From Armatimonadota bacterium (lineage in GTDB: Bacteria > Armatimonadota > UBA5829 > DTJY01), in contig JAIMAU010000001.1 in assembly GCA_023511795.1 (NCBI GenBank), positions 601,351-665,350 on the forward strand: DNA of 64,000 nt, read 5' to 3'. Position numbers and translations under genes: made by a program. Positions 27,430 through 36,677 of this stretch are shown in pieces (position 1 is the first letter of the stretch; every line of letters begins with the position of its first letter). The notes below the pieces were generated by a model. The model was given only the letters and a program-made list of their open reading frames with translations. It had not been told where the DNA came from and searched no databases.

Positions 27430-29976
27430 ATGTCAAGTAAAGTAGTCCAATTTCTTCTCCTCTTAAAACAAAATGTAGAAAATCGAATACTGCTAGCGTT
27501 TAATTCTTGTCTCGTGAAAGATTTGTCGTTTATCAAGAAACTCTCGTTCATACTGCTGTTATGCCTTGCGGTTGAGATTGCATACGCAAAGGTTGATAAG
27601 AAAGACCAGATTGTCCTAACTGTTCATCGTCTTCCACTTAAAGAAGCTAGAAGTGTTCCAGATAAAGCAAACTGGGCTATTGTCCAACGCTTCATGGAGC
27701 TTCACCCAAATATCAAGCTCGAGGGTTTCCGTGGGCTTACTGCGCCTGGACTCGATATGGAGGTCGGCCCTCTTCTCGCGATGGCGGGTGGGGTCGCTCC
27801 AGATGTACTCTACGTCAATTTTCGTATCTCCGACAGCTACATCCAGCAAAAGTTTCTCTATCCTCTCGACGAGTATGTTGAAAAATGGGCGAAAGAGGAG
27901 AATTTGGATGAGTTAATTTACCCTCCTGTTTGGCAAGTAATCAAACGCAATGGACACATCTGGGCGATTCCTTATCAGACTTATGTGATGACTTTACAAT
28001 ATCGCAAAGATTTGTTTCGCGAAGCTGGCCTCGATCCAGAAAGACCTCCCAGGAATTGGGATGAACTTTTTGAGTATGCCAAGAAGCTAACAATTCCTGA
28101 GAAAGGTCAATATGGTATGGCGCTTTTTGCAGGTCCCCATTCGGCTTGGTGGTTTATAGATCTCCTATGGTCGGCAGGCGGTGAAGCGGTGGCCCAGGAC
28201 GAAAACGGAAATTGGCGTGCTGTTTTCAACGACGAGGCGGCGGTTACTGCTCTGAAGTTTTACCAGAAGCTAGGACGTGCGCGCTGGACGAGAAATGGCA
28301 AAACTTACCGCGGTGTGGCTTATCGCGATACAGATTACGGCAAACTTTGGCAGTTGGGCAAAATAGGTATGGTTTTCGGTTATATAAATGACCAAATGAT
28401 TGCCAATGTCAATCCAAATCTGATTGGCATTGCCCCTGTTCCTGTTGGTCCCTCTGGTGAGCGCGGTAACGAGCTTAATTGTGCTATGATGGGTATCAAC
28501 GCAATGGTTAAGGATAAGCGGGTGCGTGATGCCGCTTGGGAGTATATTAAGTTTTGGGCTAGCGATGAGGCAGCTCGAATCAGATGCAAAGTCTATGTTG
28601 AGTCAGGCTTTGCTCGATTTATTGCACCTAAGTATCTGAAGAAATACGGCTATACTCAATATCTTAAGGAGGTGCCGAAAGGCTGGTCAGAAACCCTCGA
28701 AGAGGCACTTCGCTCAGGGCGTCCTGAACCATATGGGCGTAACTGCGAGAACATCTATCAGGAGATGACGCCGCCTCTTGATGCTGTATGGTTAAGCGAC
28801 CGGACCGACTATAAGAGGCTACTCGATAATGCTGTTGCCCACTGCAATGAAAAGTTAATGGGTGTAGTTGACCCCAAAATACTAACCGTGAGGCGTCGTG
28901 TTGCGTGGGTGGTTGTTATTGCTCTTTTTATTATCTTTTCGTTAGTGTTTTGCTTTGTGATTAAAAGCTTCAGCAAGGATTATGAATCCCCACACCAAAT
29001 AACTGTAAAAAGGAAAAAGTCTCGTTGGGTGAAATACAAGCGAACTGCTTTTGCGTTTTTGTTGATGTCTCCTGCCTTAGTCTCAGTTGCACTGTGGGCA
29101 TACTATCCTCTACTTCGTGGCTCAGTAATGGCATTTCAAGATTATCGAATAGTAGCTGGCACTAGGTGGGTCGGACTCGATAATTTTAGCGAGGTCTTAT
29201 TCACGCCGCAGGTATGGAAATCATTTTGGAACAGCTTTGTGTTTATGCTTCTTTCTTTGGGCCTTGGATTCTTTAGCCCAATTATCTTAGCGCTAATGCT
29301 TCATGAAGTACCAAAAGGCAAGATGCTCTTCCGAACGCTGTATTACCTGCCCGCGGTAACAACAGGCCTTGTGATCATGTTTTTATGGAAATTCTTTTAC
29401 AATCCAAGTCCGGCTGGGTTGCTAAACCAGCTTTTGCTTAATATAAACGACTACGTCATAAAACATCTGAACTCTGCTATGGCGATTATGCATATCCCTG
29501 CGAAAATTCCGTTGTTCGAACCATTGACTTGGTTGCAAGATCCAAGGCTTGCAATGTTGTGTGTGGTACTCCCGATTATATGGGCGCATGTTGGGCCAGG
29601 GTGCATTATTTACCTCGCTGCGTTGAAAAGCGTGCCTGAAGACGTATATGAAGCTGCTGACCTCGATGGAGCAGGGGTGCTCCAAAAAATTAGGCATATC
29701 ACAATTCCATATTTAAGGCCGTTGATAATAATCAACTTTGTTGGTGCGTTTATACATGCATTTCGATCATTCGATTTCATATTTGTAATGACGGGCGGAG
29801 GCCCAATGCATGCTACACATGTCGCTGGGCTAGAAATTTGGTATAACGCGTTTCTTTACCTAAAATTCGGATACGCAGTTGCAATGGCTTGGTTAATGGG
29901 ATCGTTTCTTGTAGGGTTTACAGTTTTTCAGTTGAGAATTCTCTCGCGTCTCCAGTTCAAGACCGCAGGCGCATGA
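27430..29976 (+). CDS. ABC importer: solute-binding protein fused to MalF-type permease
   Basis: An 848-residue fusion. Residues 1-53 hold a positively charged lead and hydrophobic signal/anchor (SFILLLCLAVEIAYA). Residues 60-470 are a family-1 extracellular sugar-binding protein (RNGHIWAIPYQTYVMTLQYR, GLDPERPPRNWDELFEYAKK, LWQLGKIGMVFGYIND). A membrane helix at about 490-512 (VAWVVVIALFIIFSLVFCFV) leads into a six-helix MalF-type permease (537-845) with the EAA loop EAADLDGAGVLQKIRHITIP (741-760). Normally these are separate proteins. It starts two bases after the previous stop. No frameshift or assembly sign is visible, and the linker is continuous. No ATPase gene is in the window. Confidence 0.88.
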   Translation: MSSKVVQFLLLLKQNVENRILLAFNSCLVKDLSFIKKLSFILLLCLAVEIAYAKVDKKDQIVLTVHRLPLKEARSVPDKANWAIVQRFMELHPNIKLEGFRGLTAPGLDMEVGPLLAMAGGVAPDVLYVNFRISDSYIQQKFLYPLDEYVEKWAKEENLDELIYPPVWQVIKRNGHIWAIPYQTYVMTLQYRKDLFREAGLDPERPPRNWDELFEYAKKLTIPEKGQYGMALFAGPHSAWWFIDLLWSAGGEAVAQDENGNWRAVFNDEAAVTALKFYQKLGRARWTRNGKTYRGVAYRDTDYGKLWQLGKIGMVFGYINDQMIANVNPNLIGIAPVPVGPSGERGNELNCAMMGINAMVKDKRVRDAAWEYIKFWASDEAARIRCKVYVESGFARFIAPKYLKKYGYTQYLKEVPKGWSETLEEALRSGRPEPYGRNCENIYQEMTPPLDAVWLSDRTDYKRLLDNAVAHCNEKLMGVVDPKILTVRRRVAWVVVIALFIIFSLVFCFVIKSFSKDYESPHQITVKRKKSRWVKYKRTAFAFLLMSPALVSVALWAYYPLLRGSVMAFQDYRIVAGTRWVGLDNFSEVLFTPQVWKSFWNSFVFMLLSLGLGFFSPIILALMLHEVPKGKMLFRTLYYLPAVTTGLVIMFLWKFFYNPSPAGLLNQLLLNINDYVIKHLNSAMAIMHIPAKIPLFEPLTWLQDPRLAMLCVVLPIIWAHVGPGCIIYLAALKSVPEDVYEAADLDGAGVLQKIRHITIPYLRPLIIINFVGAFIHAFRSFDFIFVMTGGGPMHATHVAGLEIWYNAFLYLKFGYAVAMAWLMGSFLVGFTVFQLRILSRLQFKTAGA

Positions 29977-30045
29977 GAAATATTTGTTATTTGGTAGTTG
30001 CCAATTATTCAGTTTAGCAACTGATGTCATTAGAGGCTTTGCCAT

Positions 30046-31899
30046 ATGCCTATTATCACTGTAGTTGGTAGAAAACAGAGAAAGATTCGCATACTTATAG
30101 CCGCACTTTATATAATACTTTCGGCTGGAGCAGTGACAATGGTTTATCCATTCTTGCTGATGGTTTCGACTTCGTTTACTAGTCCAGTCGACCAAAACCA
30201 GTTTCGGATTATTCCGCGTTATTTTTATTCAGAAGATGAACTCTATCGCAAATATGTCGAAGCGAAGTATGGCGAGGAAATCGTCAAATATAACGCATGG
30301 CTCGGCGAAGACCTTTCAACATTTGAGGAACTTCAGCCGCCTAAGAATGTGAACCGCCGGTTTGTGGAAGAGTGGCGGCAATTTAAGAACTCACTCCCAA
30401 TTGACCATATGATGCTTGCCCACTCGTTTTCGCTTTCCAGAATAACGCCCGAAATAGTCTATAAATACAGAAACTTCTTGAAAGAAAAGTTTAGTGGTGA
30501 TTTGGAAAGGTTCAATAAAACCTATATCGAGGCAAACGAGACTTGGATGGAAGTTCAGATGCCCGTCGAGGACTGGACTCAGCGCAATTTTATACCTGAG
30601 CAAACCAAAAAATATCGGGAGTTTTTTAAATTTAAAAAGTCACAAGCGCCACGTTATTTGATTACGGTCTCGGTCGATGGTCTTTTTCAAGAATACCTTA
30701 GGTTGAGCTGTGGGGATATAAATACCATCAACAAAGCGCTTGGCAGCCACTATAAAAAGCGCGCGGATATCCATCTAACTGCTCGGGTTCCAAACTCACC
30801 CATGGCGGACGAATGGGAAAGCTTTGTCAGAAAAGAATGTCCTGTCCATTTTATTCGAATAGATGCCGCCGCAACGCCGCTATTCCAAAGTTTTTTGAGG
30901 AAGAAATATGGAACAGTTGCTTATCTTAATAAAGCATACAGAACTAATTTAAGTTCGTTTGAACAGGTAAGTCTCCCTCAGAAGCCGCCCAAGAGCGGCA
31001 TGTTGCTAGTAGACTGGATTGAGTTCCTCCAGAGTGCTGTTCCAATCAAGATGGTGGAACTTCAGTCGCCAGAAGTGCTTTTTAGGGCTCATCTGGCTAA
31101 TAAGTTTGGGACAATCGAAAAGATGAACAAGACACTAGGCACTAGGTTTGCTTCTTTCCAAGCGGTTGCGCCGCCCTATGCTGAAAACGACTTGGTTGAG
31201 CTTTTAGAAAATACAAGCGCAATTCGCCGCGAATTCATTGTGCGCAACTATCGCGAGGTTATTGATTATATAGCGCTTCATGGTAGGGCTCTAATCAATA
31301 CGGCAATTCTGTGTATTGCACTAGTGCTAACAACTTTGACCGTCAATCCGCTTTGTGCCTATGCACTTTCGCGTTTTAACCTCAAATCTACATACAAGAT
31401 TTTGCTTTTCTTGCTGGCTACAATGGCATTTCCAGCAGAGGTGAGTGCAATCCCGAGCTTCCTGCTTATCAAGGAGCTCCATCTGCTGGGCACCTATTGG
31501 GCGATAATATTGCCCGGCTTGGCAAATGGATACTCGATTTTCTTGCTCAAGGGATTTTTTGATAGTTTGCCAAAGGAGCTTTATGAAGCGGCTGTGATGG
31601 ATGGGGCTACTGAGATGCAAATGTACCGAAAAATTACCTTACAGCTATCAAAGCCAGTGCTGGCGGTGATAGCTCTAGGAGCATTCACAGCTGCATATGG
31701 TTCGTTTATGTGGGCTTTCCTCGTATTGCAAAATCCCAAAATGTGGACGCTGATGGTTTGGCTATATCAAATGCAGATTTGGGCGCCTCAGTTTTTGGTC
31801 TATGCGGGGCTGGTGCTGGCCGCAATCCCAACATTACTCGTTTTCATTTTCTGCCAAAATATAATAATGAGGGGAATAATTGTTCCTTCGGAGAAATAA
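30046..31899 (+). CDS. MalG-type permease with a ~340-residue repeat-built extracytoplasmic insertion
   Basis: A 617-residue permease, about twice the normal length. TM1 is at about 14-37. The remaining helices occupy 413-610, with the EAA loop at 513-532 (YEAAVMDGATEMQMYRKITL). Between them, residues 55-400 form an insertion that topology places outside the membrane. It holds five related units spaced 66-74 residues apart: KYGEEIVKYNAWLGEDLSTF, KFSGDLERFNKTYIEANETW, SCGDINTINKALGSHYKKRA, KYGTVAYLNKAYRTNLSSF and KFGTIEKMNKTLGTRFASF, each followed by a Pro-rich end and a W/Y-x2-F linker. Ordinary MalG has no such domain. AGAGG lies nine bases upstream. Confidence 0.88.
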   Translation: MPIITVVGRKQRKIRILIAALYIILSAGAVTMVYPFLLMVSTSFTSPVDQNQFRIIPRYFYSEDELYRKYVEAKYGEEIVKYNAWLGEDLSTFEELQPPKNVNRRFVEEWRQFKNSLPIDHMMLAHSFSLSRITPEIVYKYRNFLKEKFSGDLERFNKTYIEANETWMEVQMPVEDWTQRNFIPEQTKKYREFFKFKKSQAPRYLITVSVDGLFQEYLRLSCGDINTINKALGSHYKKRADIHLTARVPNSPMADEWESFVRKECPVHFIRIDAAATPLFQSFLRKKYGTVAYLNKAYRTNLSSFEQVSLPQKPPKSGMLLVDWIEFLQSAVPIKMVELQSPEVLFRAHLANKFGTIEKMNKTLGTRFASFQAVAPPYAENDLVELLENTSAIRREFIVRNYREVIDYIALHGRALINTAILCIALVLTTLTVNPLCAYALSRFNLKSTYKILLFLLATMAFPAEVSAIPSFLLIKELHLLGTYWAIILPGLANGYSIFLLKGFFDSLPKELYEAAVMDGATEMQMYRKITLQLSKPVLAVIALGAFTAAYGSFMWAFLVLQNPKMWTLMVWLYQMQIWAPQFLVYAGLVLAAIPTLLVFIFCQNIIMRGIIVPSEK

Positions 31900-31946
31900 T
31901 ATAGTAAATCCTGGTTGTTTAAGTTACTTGTATTTAGAGAACTACT

Positions 31947-32963
31947 ATGCCTTCTAAACTACGCACTGGCAAGCTGCCACATGACTTGCTTGCAAAGATG
32001 CTGTCTAAGATTGACCTAGATGAACGGGTTGTCGTTGGTCCGGCAGTTGGAGTAGATGCGGCAGTAATAGATTATGGCAACCGATTGCTTGTAACAAAGA
32101 CCGACCCGATTACCTTCGCCACTGATTTAATCGGTTGGTATGCGGTGAATATTAACGCAAACGACATCGCAGTGATGGGCGCCACGCCAAAGTGGATGTT
32201 AGCGACTGTCCTTCTTCCTGTAGGTGTTTCTTCGGAGACTGTAGAGCAGATTTTTAATCAAATACTTTCAGCGTGTGAAGAATTGCAGATAAGCGTTATT
32301 GGGGGGCACACTGAGATAACGCATGACCTCAGTCGCCCAATCGTCGTAGGTTGCATGCTTGGTGAAACTGACCGATCAAGTTTAGTTACTAGCTCGGGTG
32401 CCAAAGTAGGCGATGACATAATAATCACAAAAGGTATTGCAATCGAAGGAACGGCAATTTTAGCGCGCGAAGCGTATGACCGACTTAGGGAGATGTGGTT
32501 TACTAAACAATTTCTGAAACGAGCTGCCAACTTTCTCTTTGACCCGGGTATTAGCGTGGTGAAAGACGCAAGGATTGCAGTAGAATCGGTCAAGGTGAAT
32601 GCAATGCATGACCCGACGGAAGGAGGACTTGCTACTGGTTTGATGGAGATAGCGCAAGCATCGGGACTTGGAATCGAAGTCGAAAAAGACGCCATTCCAG
32701 TGATACCCGAAACGCAAAGCCTTTGTCGCGAGTTGGGTCTCGACCCGCTTGGTTTGATTGCGTCCGGCTGCCTAATCCTTGCAGTTTCTCCTTCCGATAC
32801 CCCGCGTCTTCTCGATGCCTTTGGACAGGCAGGAATACGAGCCAATGTGATTGGGAAAATGATGCCAAAAGAACACGGCTTAAAAATGCGTACTCCCAGG
32901 GGCATTGCTGATTTACCTTCATTTGCAAGGGATGAAATAGCCCGATTTTTCGAGGAGATGTGA
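31947..32963 (+). CDS. HypE/AIR-synthase-like (PurM-superfamily) protein
   Basis: A 338-residue protein with the two-domain PurM fold: an N-terminal dimer-forming half (GPAVGVDAAVIDYGNRLLV; NINANDIAVMGATPKWM) and an ATP-binding C-terminal half (HDPTEGGLATGLMEIAQASG). The closest named groups are HypE and the archaeal-type AIR synthase-related proteins. HypE ends with a Cys that carries the cyanide ligand; here the end is RFFEEM with no Cys, so a hydrogenase role is unlikely. Function unknown. It follows the importer by 47 bases. Confidence 0.78.
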   Translation: MPSKLRTGKLPHDLLAKMLSKIDLDERVVVGPAVGVDAAVIDYGNRLLVTKTDPITFATDLIGWYAVNINANDIAVMGATPKWMLATVLLPVGVSSETVEQIFNQILSACEELQISVIGGHTEITHDLSRPIVVGCMLGETDRSSLVTSSGAKVGDDIIITKGIAIEGTAILAREAYDRLREMWFTKQFLKRAANFLFDPGISVVKDARIAVESVKVNAMHDPTEGGLATGLMEIAQASGLGIEVEKDAIPVIPETQSLCRELGLDPLGLIASGCLILAVSPSDTPRLLDAFGQAGIRANVIGKMMPKEHGLKMRTPRGIADLPSFARDEIARFFEEM

Positions 32964-33067
32964 AAATCTATTTCAAACCACGGTATTCTTCAATTTTGCA
33001 CGCAACCTCCGGAAGTCGCAAATATTTCCACCTTATTTCCGACTGAAAGAGACTGTGCAATTGCTAA

Positions 33068-33262
33068 TTACTTGTATATCTGCGCAAATCTTTTAAACGA
33101 ACGGTCCCAAGTCTTTTCTACGTCATCCGGGAATGCGCAAGCCGGTAGCTGGTTATTGCTGAGGTGGTAGCGCAGGCACTCACAGCAATTTCCTTTTCGT
33201 GAACAACTTGGATAGCTACAATTGCAGAATTCAAGGTTGGTACTCATTTTTGGGCAAGACAT
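33068..33262 (-). CDS. Small Cys-rich protein of DUF6485 type
   Basis: A 64-residue protein with eight Cys: MSCPKMSTNLEFCNCSYPSC, then RKGNCCECLRYHLSNNQLPA and CAFPDDVEKTWDRSFKRF. The pattern matches a family I recognise as DUF6485, found as a stand-alone protein in anaerobes and uncultured phyla and probably metal-binding. AGGAGG lies nine bases upstream of the ATG. A fair promoter (TTGTAC, 17 bases, TAGAAT on minus, 33327-33299) precedes it. Function unknown. Confidence 0.8.
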   Translation of the reverse strand: MSCPKMSTNLEFCNCSYPSCSRKGNCCECLRYHLSNNQLPACAFPDDVEKTWDRSFKRFAQIYK

Positions 33263-33298
33263 ATTGTAAAAACCTCCTAGTTCGATATTGCTAGGCTA

Positions 33299-33327
33299 AT
33301 TCTACCAGAAGGCTGCCCAGTGTACAA
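33299..33327 (-). promoter_or_regulatory. Candidate sigma-70 promoter for the small Cys-rich gene
   Basis: On minus, TTGTAC (33327-33322) and TAGAAT (33304-33299) are separated by 17 bases. It lies between the GH94 stop and the small gene, suggesting separate expression. Confidence 0.4.
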
Positions 33328-33376
33328 TATTCCTTCCGCTTTCTTCAAAAGTTATTCTTCTGGGAGTGGTGTTTTT

Positions 33377-35815
33377 CTACCCCATTATGACGTGGACCTT
33401 ATGTACGCCGCTTGTGAAAACCGGAAGGGTATTTCCAGTAATTGGCTTTCCATCTACTTGGATGCTTTTGATTCCATGCTGCACATGATTTGGATTTTGT
33501 ACCTCAATTTCATAAATCGCTCCCCTAAATTTTCGCATAACGCTGAAGGAATCCCAATCATGCGGAATACAAGGGTCAATAGTGAGACCATCATACGTAG
33601 GGCGAACACCGAGAATCCAATCGAGACCATCGCGATACATCCAGACTGCTGAACCTGTCAGCCATGAGTGGCTTGCTTCACCAAAGGTTGGATGATCAGG
33701 ACTAGTAACATATTCTGAATACACATATGGTTCCATTCGGTAAATATCTGGGTCGTATGCTTGGTTGATTGGAATGGTTTTCTTGAAATACTCATACGCT
33801 CTGTCGCCATTTCCGATAACACATTCGGCAAGAATTGCCCATGCAGCAGGATGATTGAAAATTGCACCATTCTCCTTCTTGCCAGGTACACATCTTGTCG
33901 CAAGTCCAATCCTTGAGTCTACCTTTGTATAAGCTGGATGCAAAATCTTAGGCCCTCTTGGTGTATTTAGGTATTTGTAGACGGAATCCATAGTCATGCT
34001 AGCGCGGTCCTCCGAGGCAATGCCGCTAATTACAGCCCATGTTGTTGACTCCAAGAATATACGGCCTTCCTCGTTGGTATGTGAACCAATTACGCCGCCG
34101 TCATCTCTTGTTCCGCGTATATACCACTTTCCATCCCAGCAGTATTTATTTAGCGCATCGGCGATTTGAGCATATTCTGTGCGGTACTGTTTTGCTTTGT
34201 TCAGGATTTCGGCGTGGCCAAGTCCTATGTTTGAAGAAATTTCTTTAGATGAGGCGCATCTTTCTAGCAATTCCGCGGCTTCTCTTAAAATATAGCATAA
34301 AAACTCAGCAACCCACATGCTTTCGCCAATTCCCTCTCTGCCGACATAATCGAGTGTATCGTTCCAGTCGCCTGGCCCAAATTTTGGTAGGTGTCTGGGT
34401 GTTAGGTTGCTTAATGGATAATCGATTGCCCGAATTAGATGCTCGAGAACTGTTGCCTCACCTTCGTCGTGGAACGGTACAACTTTTTGGAGAAAGCCAA
34501 AGTCACCTGTTTCTTTTAGGTATGCAACGATGGCGAATGGAAGCCACAAAGGTGTGTCCGAGTGGCCCGTTTTTTCACCTTGACCAGTGAGGCGGAAGTA
34601 ATTATGGAGTGTGCTTCCATCGGCAAATTGGTGGGAAAGGACTTCGCAAATGCGCTCAGCAACAACTTGGGGTTCGGCCATTAAAGGGCCGAGGAGGTCT
34701 TGGCATTGGTCACGGATACCTGTTCCAAATAGCAGGCCGCCGTGGTAATAGCCGGCCGTGCGGTGCATGTGAAAAGTTACCCATGCTTGGCGCTTTGCCC
34801 AGAAATTAAGCATGAGGTTCATTTCGTGGTCCGGCGTAGTCACTTTGGCAACCGAGAGGTAGTTATCCCAATATGCCTTCAATTCTTTGAAGGCAGTGCT
34901 GACATTCTGTAAATCCCGATATTTATTAGCAATTGGTGGAGCAAGACTATCGTAGCCATCCCGATTTACAATTCCTAATAGAATAGCAAATTCTTTTGTC
35001 TCACCTGGATTAAGCATTATTTCACTGTGAAGAGCTGCGCATGCATCGCCAGCGGTGATTTCGGTGTTCCTGCTTCTGCCTTCCTCTACTGTAATTGGAT
35101 TTGACTCAGAACGCCAAAGGCCAATGAAAGCATCTTTTTTTCCATCGAAACCTTTCACTGGCAGGGATGAGGCAAAGAAGACGTACTTATTCCAGGCTTG
35201 ATTGGGCTGTTTGACGGTCGCGCCTCGATAAGTAACCCAGTAGTTTTTAGTCGTATACAGCAAATCGTTTTCTTTATCGAATTTAACAACATTGAAATGT
35301 TGGTCGTTTGGTTGATTAATAAGGTCTACTAGCGCATGTCCTAAGCAGAGCTCGACATAAGAGAAAACATCCGCCCTAAAAGCCTTGTTTGTATTGTTTT
35401 TGAGAGTAACGCGCCAAATTTCGAGATCGTCCTCGAGTGGTACAAAATAGAGGACTTTGCTGCGGATGCCCCTGTATTCTTGTTCTATGGATGTGTAGCC
35501 CATTCCGTGGCGGCATTCGTAGAAGTCAGGTTGTTTTCCTACCGGCTGCCACGTTAGAGACCAATATTCGCCATTTTCGTCGCGGATATATATATAGCGC
35601 CCTGGGCGATCCCAAGGTAGGCAGTTGTAACGCCAGCGGGTAATGCGAGAATCCTTTGGACAAATGTAAAAGCTATACCCACCGCCTGTGTTTGTTATGA
35701 GCCCAGTGTATCTTGTGTTAGAGATATAATTCACCCACGGCGCCGGCGTATCTGGCTTAATAATTACAAATTCCTTGCCGTCTTCTGAGAAGTGGCCGTA
35801 TTTCTCCAGCCCCAT
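33377..35815 (-). CDS. GH94 family phosphorylase (cellobiose/chitobiose type)
   Basis: An 812-residue inverting disaccharide phosphorylase. Features: N-terminal beta-sandwich (GLITNTGGGYSFYICPKDSR, RYNCLPWDRPGRYIYIRD), an (alpha/alpha)6 barrel with GTGIRDQCQDLLG (364-376), and the catalytic Asp in GPGDWNDT (Asp486 in GDWND, 482-486). The length fits cellobiose or N,N'-diacetylchitobiose phosphorylase, which release glucose-1-P or GlcNAc-1-P without ATP. There is no signal peptide, so the substrate must be imported. GGAGG precedes the ATG. Divergent SIS and nearby nanE suggest, without proving, an amino-sugar substrate. Confidence 0.92.
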   Translation of the reverse strand: MGLEKYGHFSEDGKEFVIIKPDTPAPWVNYISNTRYTGLITNTGGGYSFYICPKDSRITRWRYNCLPWDRPGRYIYIRDENGEYWSLTWQPVGKQPDFYECRHGMGYTSIEQEYRGIRSKVLYFVPLEDDLEIWRVTLKNNTNKAFRADVFSYVELCLGHALVDLINQPNDQHFNVVKFDKENDLLYTTKNYWVTYRGATVKQPNQAWNKYVFFASSLPVKGFDGKKDAFIGLWRSESNPITVEEGRSRNTEITAGDACAALHSEIMLNPGETKEFAILLGIVNRDGYDSLAPPIANKYRDLQNVSTAFKELKAYWDNYLSVAKVTTPDHEMNLMLNFWAKRQAWVTFHMHRTAGYYHGGLLFGTGIRDQCQDLLGPLMAEPQVVAERICEVLSHQFADGSTLHNYFRLTGQGEKTGHSDTPLWLPFAIVAYLKETGDFGFLQKVVPFHDEGEATVLEHLIRAIDYPLSNLTPRHLPKFGPGDWNDTLDYVGREGIGESMWVAEFLCYILREAAELLERCASSKEISSNIGLGHAEILNKAKQYRTEYAQIADALNKYCWDGKWYIRGTRDDGGVIGSHTNEEGRIFLESTTWAVISGIASEDRASMTMDSVYKYLNTPRGPKILHPAYTKVDSRIGLATRCVPGKKENGAIFNHPAAWAILAECVIGNGDRAYEYFKKTIPINQAYDPDIYRMEPYVYSEYVTSPDHPTFGEASHSWLTGSAVWMYRDGLDWILGVRPTYDGLTIDPCIPHDWDSFSVMRKFRGAIYEIEVQNPNHVQHGIKSIQVDGKPITGNTLPVFTSGVHKVHVIMG

Positions 35816-35940
35816 GAATTTCCTCCTAAATCAAATACTTGGAAAAGCGTACATCATGGGCGCACTTAAGTCAAGAATGCAGGATTCCTAAGCAACTTCG
35901 GCAAATATGTTCTTTGAAATTTAATGAGAGAGGGAATGCG

Positions 35941-36651
35941 ATGAATAAAGCCCAGGAATACTATCAAAAAATATCTGAAATTCTTGCAAAAATTAACGAG
36001 ACTCAGGCAGAAAAGATTCAGGAAGCGGCTGAGATAGTGACCGACTTGATAGCACGTGATGGCATCCTTTATCTTTTAGGCGGCGGGCACTCTTTGATGG
36101 TTGCAGCCGAAGCGTACCACCGCGCTGGAGGCCTTGCGCCGGTTGATATAATTCATGATAAAAGCTTCGGTAGAGCAGAGCGCTGTGAGGGGTATGCAAA
36201 GCAACTTTTGGATTGGTATGACCCACCTTCAGGTTCGGTTGTTATTATTATTTCGAATTCTGGGCGGAATGCTCTTGGAATCGAAATGGCACTTGAATGC
36301 AAAGCTCGCGGCATTAAGACCATTGCTATTACTTCACTTGCTCACTCCAAATCTGTAACTGCAAGACATCCTTCGGGCAAGCGACTTTTTGAGATTGCTG
36401 ACATTGTTATAGATAACTGCGGCATTCCTGGCGATGCCATTTTGGAAGTTGAAGGCCTTCCTGGGAGGATTTGTGCGACCTCTACCATTGCAGGTGCAAT
36501 GATAGTAAATATGATAATGGCCCAGACTGTGGAGAACCTTATTAATCGCGGTATAGAGCCGCCAGTATTTATTAGCGCTAATGTTGAAGGCGGCGATGAG
36601 CATAACAAGAGAATTTTTAAAAAATACCAGAGGTTTATTAAGGGGTTGTAA
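35941..36651 (+). CDS. SIS-domain sugar-phosphate isomerase-like protein (copy 1)
   Basis: A 236-residue single-SIS protein: YLLGGGHSLMVAAEAYHRAG (about 44-63), VVIIISNSGRNALGIEMALE (phosphosugar-binding Ser loop) and ITSLAHSKSVTARHPSGKRL, the last matching the sugar isomerase domain-containing group. Such proteins bind phosphorylated (amino)sugars and act as isomerases, or are uncharacterised. The ATG at 35941 has GAGAGGG upstream. An upstream reading from 35839 lacks a ribosome site. Paralogous to the SIS gene at 59914. First gene of a plus-strand run with a glycosidase and a TlyA-like protein. Confidence 0.85.
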   Translation: MNKAQEYYQKISEILAKINETQAEKIQEAAEIVTDLIARDGILYLLGGGHSLMVAAEAYHRAGGLAPVDIIHDKSFGRAERCEGYAKQLLDWYDPPSGSVVIIISNSGRNALGIEMALECKARGIKTIAITSLAHSKSVTARHPSGKRLFEIADIVIDNCGIPGDAILEVEGLPGRICATSTIAGAMIVNMIMAQTVENLINRGIEPPVFISANVEGGDEHNKRIFKKYQRFIKGL

Positions 36652-36677
36652 AAGCATTGAGGGGAATAAAAGATACC

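Noticed and set aside
32258..32905. 215-codon frame on minus across the HypE/AIR-synthase-like gene
   Set aside because: Antisense shadow; the plus frame has clear family motifs and operon context.
25383..32963. ABC ATPase for the importer
   Set aside because: No frame with Walker A plus LSGGQ signature is present near the permeases or anywhere in the window.
31947..32963. Calling this hypE or purM
   Set aside because: It lacks the C-terminal Cys of HypE and has no hydrogenase or purine genes nearby, so only superfamily membership is claimed.
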